Virus record (IMG/VR): IMGVR_UViG_3300022074_000331 | Span: 1-26,165 of that record | Origin: a virus | Strand: one strand, 5' to 3' | Length of the DNA stretch: 26,165 bases | Shown here: positions 14,067 to 21,022 of the stretch, one piece after another | How positions within the stretch are numbered: position 1 is the first letter of the stretch | How the letters are laid out: every line of letters starts with the position of its first letter | Made by a program: the position numbers and the translations under genes | Notes under the pieces: generated by a model | The model's input: only the letters and a program-made list of their open reading frames with translations | Told to the model about the DNA's origin: nothing | Database searches by the model: none

Positions 14067-15696
14067 TTGCGATCTCCTTTTTTAGTTCCTCAAAAACATT
14101 GAGGTCATTATTGAAATCGCCATCAACTACGGCATTGCTCATGCCCATTTTCTTTTCAAGCAAACTGAAAAGTTTGTTATCAAAAGTATTCTCAGCAACA
14201 AGATAATTAATAGAACAGGATTTAGTCTGTCCATTTCTATGCACCCTGTCTTCAGCCTGTAACATTTCCATTGGAGAGAATGATGTCTCAACCATTAGAA
14301 CATTGTTTGCTTTTTGTAGGTTTAAGCCTGTAGATCCAACACCTAACGTAAGTATAAGTATTCTCTTGTCAGACTTTGGATTTTGAAAACGAGATATATA
14401 AGCATCCCTATCCTGTTTAGTGGTAGAGCCTGTAAGTAAATCAACTTGCTTATGTAAATTATTGTTATCAACACATGTCAACATATAGAAAATATGTTCA
14501 GCTACATTTACATGATAGGTAAATACAACTAACTTCTCATCGTTGGATGCTAGAAAATCTTTTATCCAATCAATTGCAGACTCTGTTTTGAGGACACCAA
14601 GATCAGTAAAAGCCTCTTGAAAACTATCATAGTCATCCATACTAAAAGAAACTTTACAAGGGATGACTGTTCTCATTTTAGGGGGCAGATCTAAACAGTC
14701 ATCCTTTGTAACTCGATGCATGTGACGAGATAACTTGGAATGTAGTTCAACTTTTCTAGATAAACCATCAGCTACATATCCAAACTTACCCATATGCCCA
14801 TTGCAATATGTCTTGGTAAACTGATACCAATTATCAAATTCACTTGGTGCTACTATCTTTAATGGTGGGAATAAATCTACGGGTCTATTTATTATAGGTG
14901 TGCCCGATAAACCTAGGAAGTAATCCGTAGTTTTAGCCAATTGTAAAATCGCTTTAGTCCGCTTTGCCTTGGGGTTCTTAATGTAATGGCATTCGTCACA
15001 AATAATGAACTCTGATTTCCAAGTGGCTTTAGTTTCCGACTTTTTGTAAGCCTCGGCTCTCGCATATGAAACGAGTAATATCTCTCTTCCGACATCTCCA
15101 ACTCCTGTAATGTTAGGGTATATATAAAGGGTATAGTTTGGTAGTAATCTTTTGATCTCTCGTTCCCATTGCATCATTACACTAGCGGGTGTGAAGATCA
15201 CAACTCTGTTAGCTTGTATTGAATTGATAGCAAGGATCGAAGATATAGTTTTACCTGTACCCATCTCATGACCTAAGATTGATCTGCCATTGTTATCTAT
15301 CCAATGACATACGGCATCTATCTGATGGTCATATGGCTGAACACCAAACTTATCTAGACTTTCAGACCAATCATTGGTCGCTCTCTTTTTAAGTTCACTG
15401 TTACGTTGCTTATAATACATGGAACACTTAGCCATGTGGTCAAGCATCATCTGATTAACATTCATTTTATGACCTAGCTTGATGAGGTCTTTATGTAATA
15501 CATTAGTGATATGAGTGTAGACAGTTAGACATTGTTCATTACTCATACGTTCCATCTTTACTACCCACTTTTTTTCTTGCAGCAGGAAATTACAAAATGG
15601 AATTTTGCTAAAATGATTGGTTATATTTGGATCTTTGGAACCAGATATATGCAGTCGCATATTTGGTTCTAGTGAAAGCTGAATGTTCGTTTGCAT
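14059..15696 (-). CDS. SNF2-family DEAD/H-box ATPase (helicase-like)
   Basis: A 545-residue two-lobed superfamily 2 ATPase. Motifs: Q-like region VQPYDHQIDAV (about 119), Walker A GTGKT at 146-150, DECH at 234-237, SGTP at 264-267, then the second lobe with VVFTYHVNVAEHI, the LLTGSTTKQDR segment, LGVGSTGLNLQKANNVLMVE and QAEDRVHRNGQ. The last block is diagnostic of the SNF2/SMARCAL1-like group, which translocates on or remodels DNA and often anneals or reverses forks, as opposed to processive unwinding. The N-terminal 110 residues are a separate small domain. GGGAG lies six bases before the ATG. It heads the leftward replication operon and has its own promoter region (15743-15774). Confidence 0.9.
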   Translation of the reverse strand: MQTNIQLSLEPNMRLHISGSKDPNITNHFSKIPFCNFLLQEKKWVVKMERMSNEQCLTVYTHITNVLHKDLIKLGHKMNVNQMMLDHMAKCSMYYKQRNSELKKRATNDWSESLDKFGVQPYDHQIDAVCHWIDNNGRSILGHEMGTGKTISSILAINSIQANRVVIFTPASVMMQWEREIKRLLPNYTLYIYPNITGVGDVGREILLVSYARAEAYKKSETKATWKSEFIICDECHYIKNPKAKRTKAILQLAKTTDYFLGLSGTPIINRPVDLFPPLKIVAPSEFDNWYQFTKTYCNGHMGKFGYVADGLSRKVELHSKLSRHMHRVTKDDCLDLPPKMRTVIPCKVSFSMDDYDSFQEAFTDLGVLKTESAIDWIKDFLASNDEKLVVFTYHVNVAEHIFYMLTCVDNNNLHKQVDLLTGSTTKQDRDAYISRFQNPKSDKRILILTLGVGSTGLNLQKANNVLMVETSFSPMEMLQAEDRVHRNGQTKSCSINYLVAENTFDNKLFSLLEKKMGMSNAVVDGDFNNDLNVFEELKKEIANG

Positions 15697-15742
15697 AATT
15701 GCTCCCTTGTTTGCTTGTGTGTTTCTTAATCTGTCAATACCA

Positions 15743-15774
15743 ATTATATAATAGCATTATGTGTCTGATGTCAA
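15743..15774 (-). promoter_or_regulatory. Leftward promoter for the replication operon, followed by the shared leader
   Basis: Leftward, TTGACA (15774-15769) is followed after 17-18 bases by TTATAT/TATATA in the run TTATATAAT. Transcription would start within a few bases of the TTGACAGA leader element (15737-15713, continuing as TTAAGAAACACACAAGC), which would then be the 5' end of the mRNA. The helicase gene starts 41 bases further on. Confidence 0.55.
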
Positions 15775-15793
15775 CACCATAATAAAAATAAAA

Positions 15794-15820
15794 ATCCCCA
15801 GTAAATATTTTACTGAGGAT
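15794..15820 (-). terminator. Hairpin with T-rich leftward tail, built from iteron half-sites
   Basis: CAGTAAA-TAT-TTTACTG (15799-15815) extended by ATCC/GGAT across one C/A mismatch. Leftward it is followed by TTTTTATTTTTATTAT, as in an intrinsic terminator. It lies just upstream of the leftward promoter and so could insulate it. The arms equal half-sites of the TTTACTGTCAGTAAA repeats at 19830-19947, so it may instead be a protein-binding site. Confidence 0.45.
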
Positions 15821-15906
15821 CTTTAGACTGACAGGAGTGCCAAGGGAGGAGGAGAGACACTCTATATCTTTTCTCTCATAAACAAAAATTTTTTACTATG
15901 GCATAG

Positions 15907-15961
15907 TTGACAAGTTTAAATAAAAATATTATTGGTCAGACGACAGACAATAATATATTAT
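15907..15961 (+). promoter_or_regulatory. Possible rightward promoter for primase-helicase genes
   Basis: TTGACA at 15907-15912 is a perfect -35 but only TATTGG follows at 17 bases. A second set, TTGGTC (15932-15937) and TATTAT (15956-15961) with 18 bases between, is weak but better placed, 26 bases before the ATG. The gap 15697-15987 holds these, the leftward promoter and the hairpin at 15794-15820; I see no ORF in it. Confidence 0.3.
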
Positions 15962-15987
15962 AGACATACGTCTAAGAGAGGAACCTC

Positions 15988-16872
15988 ATGAACAACGAGC
16001 TAATAGTTGAGTTCTTGAAAACTATTTACAAAAATAAAACATCTGGAGTCCTAAGTTTTGAGACACAGGAAAAAGGTAGAGAGATGTTTAGATCCGACAG
16101 TCTCACTCAGCTACTAGAATGGATCTATAAGATGGAACAAGATAAAAGAGGTGCACATCTAAGACAGGCAAGTATGGATGGTGATAGTAAAAAATGCACC
16201 AGAGCAGACGTTGTCGCTATTAATCACTTATGGATAGACATAGACACAGGTGTTATTCCAAAGATATTAATTGATGATAAAGATTTAAGACCAACCTTTT
16301 GTATTAATTCTGGCAGAGGCATCCACTTATATTGGAGACTAGCCAAGCCTGTAGATAATCTCATTGGCATTTCTCAATGTGAAAAGATTATGAGAAAACT
16401 TGCAGACATACTTGGTGCTGATCCCGCCCCTACTCACTCAGCTTCAACACTTAGAATTCCAGGGACAATAAATTTTAAATATGACCCACCTGTACAGACA
16501 GAAAAAGTGAAAGCAATTTGGTGTGACACATCTAAGAATTACGAACTGGCAGACTTTGAAAAGTTTATTGAGAAGAACATAGATCCATACGAACAATTGA
16601 TAGATAACATTACCGAGGGTATGGGCATATCAAAGTCTGCATCTGATTGGCAAAGAATAATTGATAACTTGTCGGTGAAAGGCTCAGACAATGAGTTTGG
16701 TGGCAGACACAACTGTGTCACAAAATTAGCGGGTTATTGGACAAGACAGTCTGTAAACCCAGAAGTACAACTTAGAACATTAGTCCAATATGGTTGCACC
16801 TTGAATGAATGGGAATGCAGAAACATTATTAATTGGGCATGGGAGAAACACGAAAATGACATTAGCACCTAA
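15988..16872 (+). CDS. AEP-type DNA primase (RepB/PriCT-like)
   Basis: A 294-residue archaeo-eukaryotic-type primase. The metal-binding hhhDhD motif is LWIDID (Asp84, Asp86); the second motif is SGRGIH (Ser108 to His113); the third is the Arg in STLRIPGTINFKY (Arg156). The region after 200 (IDNLSVKGSDNEFGGRHNCV, then a Cys/Trp-rich helix ENRNIINWAW-like end) resembles the helical PriCT domain that links primase to helicase. It would make primers for phage replication. The 3' end overlaps the SF3 helicase gene by 17 bases; in many phages and plasmids both activities are one polypeptide. GAGAGGAA precedes the ATG. Confidence 0.85.
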   Translation: MNNELIVEFLKTIYKNKTSGVLSFETQEKGREMFRSDSLTQLLEWIYKMEQDKRGAHLRQASMDGDSKKCTRADVVAINHLWIDIDTGVIPKILIDDKDLRPTFCINSGRGIHLYWRLAKPVDNLIGISQCEKIMRKLADILGADPAPTHSASTLRIPGTINFKYDPPVQTEKVKAIWCDTSKNYELADFEKFIEKNIDPYEQLIDNITEGMGISKSASDWQRIIDNLSVKGSDNEFGGRHNCVTKLAGYWTRQSVNPEVQLRTLVQYGCTLNEWECRNIINWAWEKHENDIST

Positions 16873-18367
16873 TCCCGCTGACCCAACTACACATATATTA
16901 CAACAGGTACAAACTGCACAGGCTCGGGGTACTCGACCGAACATACGAGACATTCTCGGACATTGTATTGATGCATTGATTATTAGGTTCAGACAGAATG
17001 GGTCTGACATTTTGCACAATAACGATATGTTTTTTCGTTACGCAGCGAAGGAAGGCATCTGGAAAGTAGCAGACATTGTAGACATAAAGACTGACATAGA
17101 CGAATGGTTTCGCTCTGCAATCAATCTGGTACCAACAAAACAATTTAGGTCCGAAGTTCTGGAAGGCTTGATGATGAGAGTTCACATGGCTGAAGTACCG
17201 TGGGGTAATGTCAGAAACATTATCATATGTAAGAACTTGATAGCTTACGACTTGGATAAAGGTCAGACTGTGACGGTCAAGAAAGAATGGTATCTCAGAG
17301 AAGAGAACTTATTGAATGTTGATTGGGTTAGTGGCGGAGCATGTCCTGTCTGGGACACGGCAATGCAAAAACTATTTTCACACTTCACTGATCCAGTAGA
17401 AAGATCTGAAGTTATCCAATTAGTAGAAGAATGGATGGGTACTACATTATACAGACATAATAGACCTCGTGCATTATCCAAGTGTCTATTCCTATATGGA
17501 GAAAGACGAACTGGTAAATCAACAATACTTGATGTACCACGTCAGATCTTTGGAGAAAAATTAGCAACTGCAATAGACCTACAAGAACTAAGTGGGTTTG
17601 GTGCAGAGGCTCTAATGAATAAAGCGGTATGGCTTTCTGATGAGATTAAGGTAGGAACAGTCATGAATGATAGTGTTATTAAACGTGTCATTACAAACGA
17701 ACCGCTTTCCATAAAGATTAAATTTGAAAAACCTTTTGAGGGCAGACTTAATTTAACAGTCGGTCTTGCGGGAAACTCTTTACCTAAGATTGATGATACC
17801 TCTGATGCAGTATATGACAGGATGATATTTGTCCCGATGGATACTGTGATTGGAGCATCAGCAGAAAATCAAAAGTTAAAAGATGAGCTAGAGAAGGAGC
17901 TTCCTGCGATCTTGAGTAAGATGGTAGACAGACTTGCAGACATAAGGAAACGTGGGCAGTATCAGATTCCATCGTGTCTGATTTCCAAGCAGGAAGAAAT
18001 AAAACTAGAACAAGATCCCCTCCGTGGATTTCTTGATGAAGCAATTACTTCAGCTAATAATTTATGTGCCATAAAAAATGGAGACATTGTGTCTGCATAT
18101 CGTGGTTACTTATTAAAACAATTCGGAAGTGATCAGGCTAAGAACTCAAAAATTTCAGCAGTCTGGTTATCAAGACGAATCTCAGAGGCTTTTCCAAACT
18201 CAACTGTGGGCAGAGTTGATCAGGGAACAGTCCGAGCAAGGTTTGGTTTACACTTTTCAGACAAGGGAAAAGCATGGTTGTCTGCGGGGTGGGGTCTGGA
18301 GGACACCTTTTATAAACCTGACCAGAAAAGACTTAAAGAAGCAAACATAAATACAGGAGTTAAATAG
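16856..18367 (+). CDS. Superfamily 3 helicase (D5/P4-type)
   Basis: A 503-residue replicative helicase of the phage P4 alpha/poxvirus D5 kind. Walker A is GERRTGKST (215-223), Walker B AVWLSDE (257-263), motif C is Asn307 in VGLAGNSLPKIDD, and the arginine finger is Arg322 in VYDRMIF. The N-terminal 170 residues are a D5_N-like domain, and the last 120 include a winged-helix region (WLSRRISEAFPNSTVGRVDQ). The start at 16856 is preferred because GGGAGA lies ten bases before it; a further in-frame ATG at 16805 lies well inside the primase gene. It works as a ring on single-stranded DNA with the primase encoded upstream, usually loaded at an origin by an initiator. Confidence 0.9.
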   Translation: MTLAPNPADPTTHILQQVQTAQARGTRPNIRDILGHCIDALIIRFRQNGSDILHNNDMFFRYAAKEGIWKVADIVDIKTDIDEWFRSAINLVPTKQFRSEVLEGLMMRVHMAEVPWGNVRNIIICKNLIAYDLDKGQTVTVKKEWYLREENLLNVDWVSGGACPVWDTAMQKLFSHFTDPVERSEVIQLVEEWMGTTLYRHNRPRALSKCLFLYGERRTGKSTILDVPRQIFGEKLATAIDLQELSGFGAEALMNKAVWLSDEIKVGTVMNDSVIKRVITNEPLSIKIKFEKPFEGRLNLTVGLAGNSLPKIDDTSDAVYDRMIFVPMDTVIGASAENQKLKDELEKELPAILSKMVDRLADIRKRGQYQIPSCLISKQEEIKLEQDPLRGFLDEAITSANNLCAIKNGDIVSAYRGYLLKQFGSDQAKNSKISAVWLSRRISEAFPNSTVGRVDQGTVRARFGLHFSDKGKAWLSAGWGLEDTFYKPDQKRLKEANINTGVK

Positions 18368-18547
18368 ATGCCCCGCCCTAATACAATTGGAGAACCAACA
18401 ACAATCTACAATGCATTATTAAAGAAGACACAATTAGAAAAATTACAATTCATTGCACATCAAGAACGTAAAAAGGGTAAGACACATATATCCGCCGCAA
18501 GTATAATTAGGGATGCCATTGACAAGTGGTTACAAGAGAATGTCTGA
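18368..18547 (+). CDS. Small ribbon-helix-helix-like protein
   Basis: A 59-residue basic protein: MPRPNTIGEPTTIYNALLKK, then TQLEKLQFIAHQERKKGKTH and ISAASIIRDAIDKWLQENV. The order short strand (TTIYNALL), helix, Gly-Lys turn, and helix beginning with S-A-A-S-I-I-R-x-A-I-x-x-W-L is that of an Arc/CopG-type DNA-binding fold, which binds operators as a dimer. The gene begins directly after the helicase stop (TAG ATG) and overlaps the next gene. It could control the primase-helicase operon or plasmid-like copy number. It was found only by reading the gap after the helicase. Confidence 0.6.
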   Translation: MPRPNTIGEPTTIYNALLKKTQLEKLQFIAHQERKKGKTHISAASIIRDAIDKWLQENV

Positions 18548-18809
18548 TCCCGAATACCTAATCGCAAATGGATTCAATGATGCAATCATAGGTATTGGTT
18601 GGCGAATAAATCTAGATGACGTTGTCTGTTATGATTACGACAAGTGTGTAGAGATCCTTATGAAAAATGAAAACATGGAATGGGAAGAAGCAATTGAATG
18701 GATGGACTACAATGTTTGTGGCTCATGGATGGGAGACAAAACCCCTATTTTTATAAGGTGTGATCCCACATTAGATGGAACCATCAAAAAAGAAAAATGT
18801 GAAAATTAA
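18540..18809 (+). CDS. Conserved small phage protein of unknown function
   Basis: An 89-residue acidic protein with YLIANGFNDAIIGIGWRINL, VVCYDYDKCVEILMKNENME, and WEEAIEWMDYNVCGSWMGDK-TPIFI. The pattern 'NGF-DA-IG-G-------V-YDYDKC--ILM---M--EEA-E---YNV-G-W-G--TPIF' occurs in many unrelated phages, always without known function. Here it ends the rightward primase operon. The ATG at 18540 overlaps the upstream stop codon (ATGTCTGA); an earlier in-frame ATG is less likely. Confidence 0.7.
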   Translation: MSDPEYLIANGFNDAIIGIGWRINLDDVVCYDYDKCVEILMKNENMEWEEAIEWMDYNVCGSWMGDKTPIFIRCDPTLDGTIKKEKCEN

Positions 18810-18967
18810 TCTTTTTGATAAGGCTCCACCACCTCGGGTGCATCATCCATACACTCACAAGGTATTGGTTTCCATAACTCGCCTTTGAAAACAAAACCGA
18901 GTCCATCGCAAGTCTCACATTGAATGTCGGTAAACTTTGGATGTTTGTGTGTTTGTATATCTGCCAT
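18806..18967 (-). CDS. Small zinc-binding protein (DnaJ-type CxxCxGxG)
   Basis: A 53-residue protein with CETCDGLGFVF and PCEC, half of a DnaJ-type zinc-binding repeat (CxxCxGxG plus a CxC), enough to bind one zinc ion. ATG at 18967 is chosen because AGGGAG lies six bases before it; an in-frame ATG upstream has no such site. The ribosome binding site itself is buried in the hairpin at 18975-19018. It ends tail to tail with the rightward gene, overlapping by four bases. Function unknown; small zinc proteins of this kind are common in phage early regions. Confidence 0.6.
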   Translation of the reverse strand: MADIQTHKHPKFTDIQCETCDGLGFVFKGELWKPIPCECMDDAPEVVEPYQKD

Positions 18968-18974
18968 AAAAAAA

Positions 18975-19018
18975 CTCCCTGTATTTTTCAATCTGTCTAA
19001 GATCTATAATACAGGGAG
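18975..19018 (-). terminator. Terminator-like hairpin that includes a ribosome binding site
   Basis: CTCCCTGTATT (18975-18985) and AATACAGGGAG (19008-19018) are perfect 11-bp inverted repeats with a 22-base loop. Leftward the stem ends in AGGGAG followed by TTTTTT and then ATG of the 18967 gene. It therefore looks like an intrinsic terminator for the gene at 19103-19690, and at the same time contains the ribosome binding site of the next gene. The loop holds a TTAGACAGATT variant of the shared leader element. Confidence 0.6.
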
Positions 19019-19054
19019 CGACATGGAATACTATGGTGTCTAATTACTCATATT

Positions 19055-19074
19055 TTTGTGATGTAATTCACAAA
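19055..19074. repeat. Short hairpin downstream of the winged-helix gene
   Basis: TTTGTGA-TGTAAT-TCACAAA: perfect 7-bp arms around 6 bases, in the 135-base gap between the two leftward genes. No U-run follows on either strand, so a binding site or RNA-stabilising hairpin is as likely as a terminator. Confidence 0.3.
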
Positions 19075-19102
19075 GACATGAGGAATCACACCACATAAAT
19101 TA

Positions 19103-19690
19103 TTAAGTTTCTTTATGATTAGCATGTGATATATCGCCACTCATCAAGACTTCAAAATTCCTCAAGGCTTGGAAACATCTGCCTGTAGTATTTTTTGAAA
19201 AGGATTTTATATACTTGAGATAATCCGCACATGATTCATATAACTTTTCGTTGCCCATAAAAGTAGTTGTACTGCTTGATCTTTCAACTGTTAACCAACC
19301 CTCGGCTTCACATTCTTTGACAGTCTGACTTATTGTTTTCCTGTCAGCATTCATTTCAGTTGATAATTGGCTGATAGTATATGGAATATTAACCATATAT
19401 GCATAACAAATAAATTTGGCAAATGCATTTCTGAATGGTGTTGAATTAAAGTATCTTTGAATAGGTGTATTCATACGAGACGTTCTTGTTTTATACATCT
19501 CCATCTCAGTCAAAAGAATAGCAAGATTATATTCTCTTTCTAAATGCTCTCTTAAAGAATCTGCTACACCTTTTTGGTCATCAATTTTTTTAACCTTATC
19601 GATGCCTTGGAATTCAAAATCTTTATAGTTTGGATACCTTTGTTTATTGTTAAAATGTAAAACTTTCTTATTATTATTATTATTATTCAT
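19103..19690 (-). CDS. Winged-helix DNA-binding protein (candidate replication initiator or regulator)
   Basis: A 195-residue protein. The N-terminus is a poly-Asn run encoded by six AAT/AAC-type codons, then a basic stretch. A predicted helical region covers 45-85, and a winged helix covers about 87-147: FAKFICYAYMVNIPYTISQL, TEMNADRKTISQTVKECEAE and GWLTVERSSS, with TISQTVKECEAE as the likely recognition helix. The C-terminal 45 residues are helical and basic. AAGGAG lies before the ATG, and a near-consensus promoter stands at 19722-19750. The gene adjoins the TTACTGTCA repeat array, as initiator genes adjoin iterons in plasmids and phages. No Rep family domain is recognised, so a MarR-like regulator is an equal alternative. 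Confidence 0.65.
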   Translation of the reverse strand: MNNNNNNKKVLHFNNKQRYPNYKDFEFQGIDKVKKIDDQKGVADSLREHLEREYNLAILLTEMEMYKTRTSRMNTPIQRYFNSTPFRNAFAKFICYAYMVNIPYTISQLSTEMNADRKTISQTVKECEAEGWLTVERSSSTTTFMGNEKLYESCADYLKYIKSFSKNTTGRCFQALRNFEVLMSGDISHANHKET

Positions 19691-19721
19691 TGAGTCTCTC
19701 CTTATCTGTCAATATTACAAG

Positions 19722-19750
19722 ATTATAATCTCCTTTCAATCAATTGACAA
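19722..19750 (-). promoter_or_regulatory. Near-consensus leftward promoter of the winged-helix gene
   Basis: Leftward TTGTCA (19750-19745), exactly 17 bases, then TATAAT (19727-19722). Transcription should start about 19715, at the edge of the TTGACAGATA leader element (19712-19703) that precedes AAGGAG and the ATG at 19690. This is the best sigma-70-like promoter in the window. Confidence 0.7.
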
Positions 19751-19790
19751 TACTTATTTCTGCATATTTTAAATTAATTAACAAGTTATT

Positions 19791-20104
19791 TAATGACAGT
19801 AAGATAATTTTACTGTCATTATTTTTGATTTTACTGTCAGTAAATCAGACTTTGGGGTGGTTTGGTTGAGGTTTTTTCACTTGGAATACTAGATTAATGA
19901 CAGTAAACGGGTTTTTACTGTCATTAATTTGTTTTACTGTCAGTAAAAGCGGGAGAGATAAGTGTCTGTTTTAACGGGATAATTTGGATTTTACTGACAG
20001 TAATGACAGTAAAGTACAGTAAATATATAAACAGGTAGTAATATATAAATATAATTATTAGTTATTAGTTACAGTTTTACTGTACTTTACTGTCATTACT
20101 GTCA
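19791..20104. repeat. Array of TTACTGTCA/TGACAGTAA sites (candidate iterons or operators)
   Basis: The 9-mer TTACTGTCA or its complement occurs ten times exactly: 19794, 19810, 19831, 19898, 19915, 19934, 19995, 20004, 20087 and 20096 (start positions). Some copies are paired into inverted repeats: 12-bp arms at 19791-19802/19810-19821, 15-bp arms at 19893-19907/19914-19928. TTTACTGTCAGTAAA occurs twice (19830-19844 and 19933-19947). Variant TACAGTAAA sites lie at 20015 and 20076 (inverted), and TTACTGACA at about 20267. The 19691-20296 gap has no ORF worth calling. Confidence 0.85.
19995..20104. repeat. Perfect 29-bp inverted repeat around a 52-base AT-rich spacer (candidate origin)
   Basis: Left arm 19995-20023, right arm 20076-20104, each carrying two whole TGACAGTAA sites and one TACAGTAAA variant, exact reverse complements over 29 bases. 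The spacer (20024-20075) is almost only A and T with a single CAGG and ACAG. The structure could extrude as a cruciform or give a very stable RNA hairpin; AT-rich DNA between initiator sites is typical of a DNA-unwinding element. Confidence 0.75.
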
Positions 20105-20296
20105 TGGATTTACAAAGTCTGAAAGTTTGATGTGTATCCATTTGTACCTGCACGGGTGTATTTGTGTAGGAATATAAGTAGTAGACACAGACACAGTAAC
20201 AGACTATGTTGGTGTCTATAGTAATTAATAAAAACTTTTTATGCTGGTTCGCTGCGACACAAATTTTACTGACAACACTTGGAATAGTAGACATAA

Positions 20297-20758
20297 ATGG
20301 GAACACTAGTTGGTGTAGATATAGGAACTCTTTGTGGGGTTGCTTGGAAAAAAGATTCAGTCATTAGACATATTCAATTTGATACATCTAAAGCTAGAAT
20401 TAGTGGGGGCGGGATGAGACCTCTAATGCTAAGAAGACATTTAATAGAATTATTTAGTGAGATTGAACCTATTGAGGAACTAGGTTTTGAATTAGTCCAA
20501 AGACATAGTGGTACATATGCGGGTCAAATATATGGGGAATTGAGAGGTGTCTTGATGTGTGTCTGTGAAGAGATGTCTATACCTTATAGATCTATTGGTG
20601 TCACAACTATCAAGAAACATCTTACAGGAAATGGCATAGCTTCAAAAGATGTAGTCAGACAGGCAATCGTTGAGAAGTATCCCAAGCTAGACCCTCAGAC
20701 AGAAGACGAGGCTGATGCAATTAGTATTTTACAATGTGTTATAGATGGAGTTTTTTAA
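20297..20758 (+). CDS. RuvC-like Holliday junction resolvase
   Basis: A 153-residue RNase H-fold endonuclease that resolves branched DNA during replication and packaging. The acidic residues are Asp8 (LVGVDIGTLCGVAW), Glu65 (GFELVQRHSG) and the pair Glu138/Asp140 (EDEADAISI). The 'RHSGTYAGQIYGELRGVL' and 'GVTTIKKHLTGNGIASKDVV' blocks are typical of the phage branch of this family. The start codon lacks a good ribosome binding site. Rightward transcription begins somewhere in the repeat region to the left, so expression may depend on whatever binds there; a TTACTGACA variant lies 22 bases before the start. Confidence 0.85.
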   Translation: MGTLVGVDIGTLCGVAWKKDSVIRHIQFDTSKARISGGGMRPLMLRRHLIELFSEIEPIEELGFELVQRHSGTYAGQIYGELRGVLMCVCEEMSIPYRSIGVTTIKKHLTGNGIASKDVVRQAIVEKYPKLDPQTEDEADAISILQCVIDGVF

Positions 20759-20979
20759 TGGGAAAAATAATCCGACCGAGTTTTAAAAGACAAAAGAAAT
20801 ATCATCTAGCTTGTAATGAATGTAACTCTATTAATTGGAGTATTCATTTAGACCCTGAGATAGGTCAAGCAATTGTGGAACGATCTCCTAATTTTGATGA
20901 TCTTGATTTTGAATGTACTGCGGTGGAATGTTTGGAGTGTGGACACACTATCCAAATGAGAGGAATGCCCCATAATTAG
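20758..20979 (+). CDS. Small zinc ribbon protein
   Basis: A 73-residue protein with two knuckles, CNECNSINW (near residue 19) and CLECGHTIQM (near residue 60), 36 residues apart, forming a four-cysteine zinc ribbon. The first 18 residues are basic (MGKIIRPSFKRQKKYHLAC). ATG at 20758 overlaps the resolvase stop (TAATG) with GGAG in front. Such ribbons occur in transcription and single-strand DNA-binding accessory proteins of phages. The function is not identifiable. It is the last rightward gene before a strong hairpin. Confidence 0.7.
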   Translation: MGKIIRPSFKRQKKYHLACNECNSINWSIHLDPEIGQAIVERSPNFDDLDFECTAVECLECGHTIQMRGMPHN

Positions 20980-20989
20980 GGGGTACAAT

Positions 20990-21022
20990 CATACAGACGA
21001 GTATCTTTAACCCGTCTGTATG
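20990..21022. terminator. Terminator hairpin between convergent genes
   Basis: CATACAGACG (20990-20999) and CGTCTGTATG (21013-21022) give a perfect 10-bp stem with a 13-base loop. It is followed rightward after 18 bases by a T-run (21040-21046), and leftward the gene ending at 21045 precedes it. It lies between the ends of two convergent genes, as a bidirectional terminator would. Confidence 0.6.

Noticed and set aside
19669-19687. AAT trinucleotide run at the start of the winged-helix gene as a phase-variation switch
   Set aside because: The unit is three bases and in frame, so slippage changes only the number of Asn residues and cannot switch the gene off.
19791-20104. CRISPR array
   Set aside because: The repeats are 9-15 bases, occur in both orientations and have irregular 1-60 base gaps; no repeat of 24-40 bases with uniform spacers.
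20058-20306. 82-residue leftward ORF in the repeat region
   Set aside because: It runs through the right arm of the inverted repeat, has no ribosome binding site and a composition dominated by repeat sequence and Tyr/Val/Cys runs.
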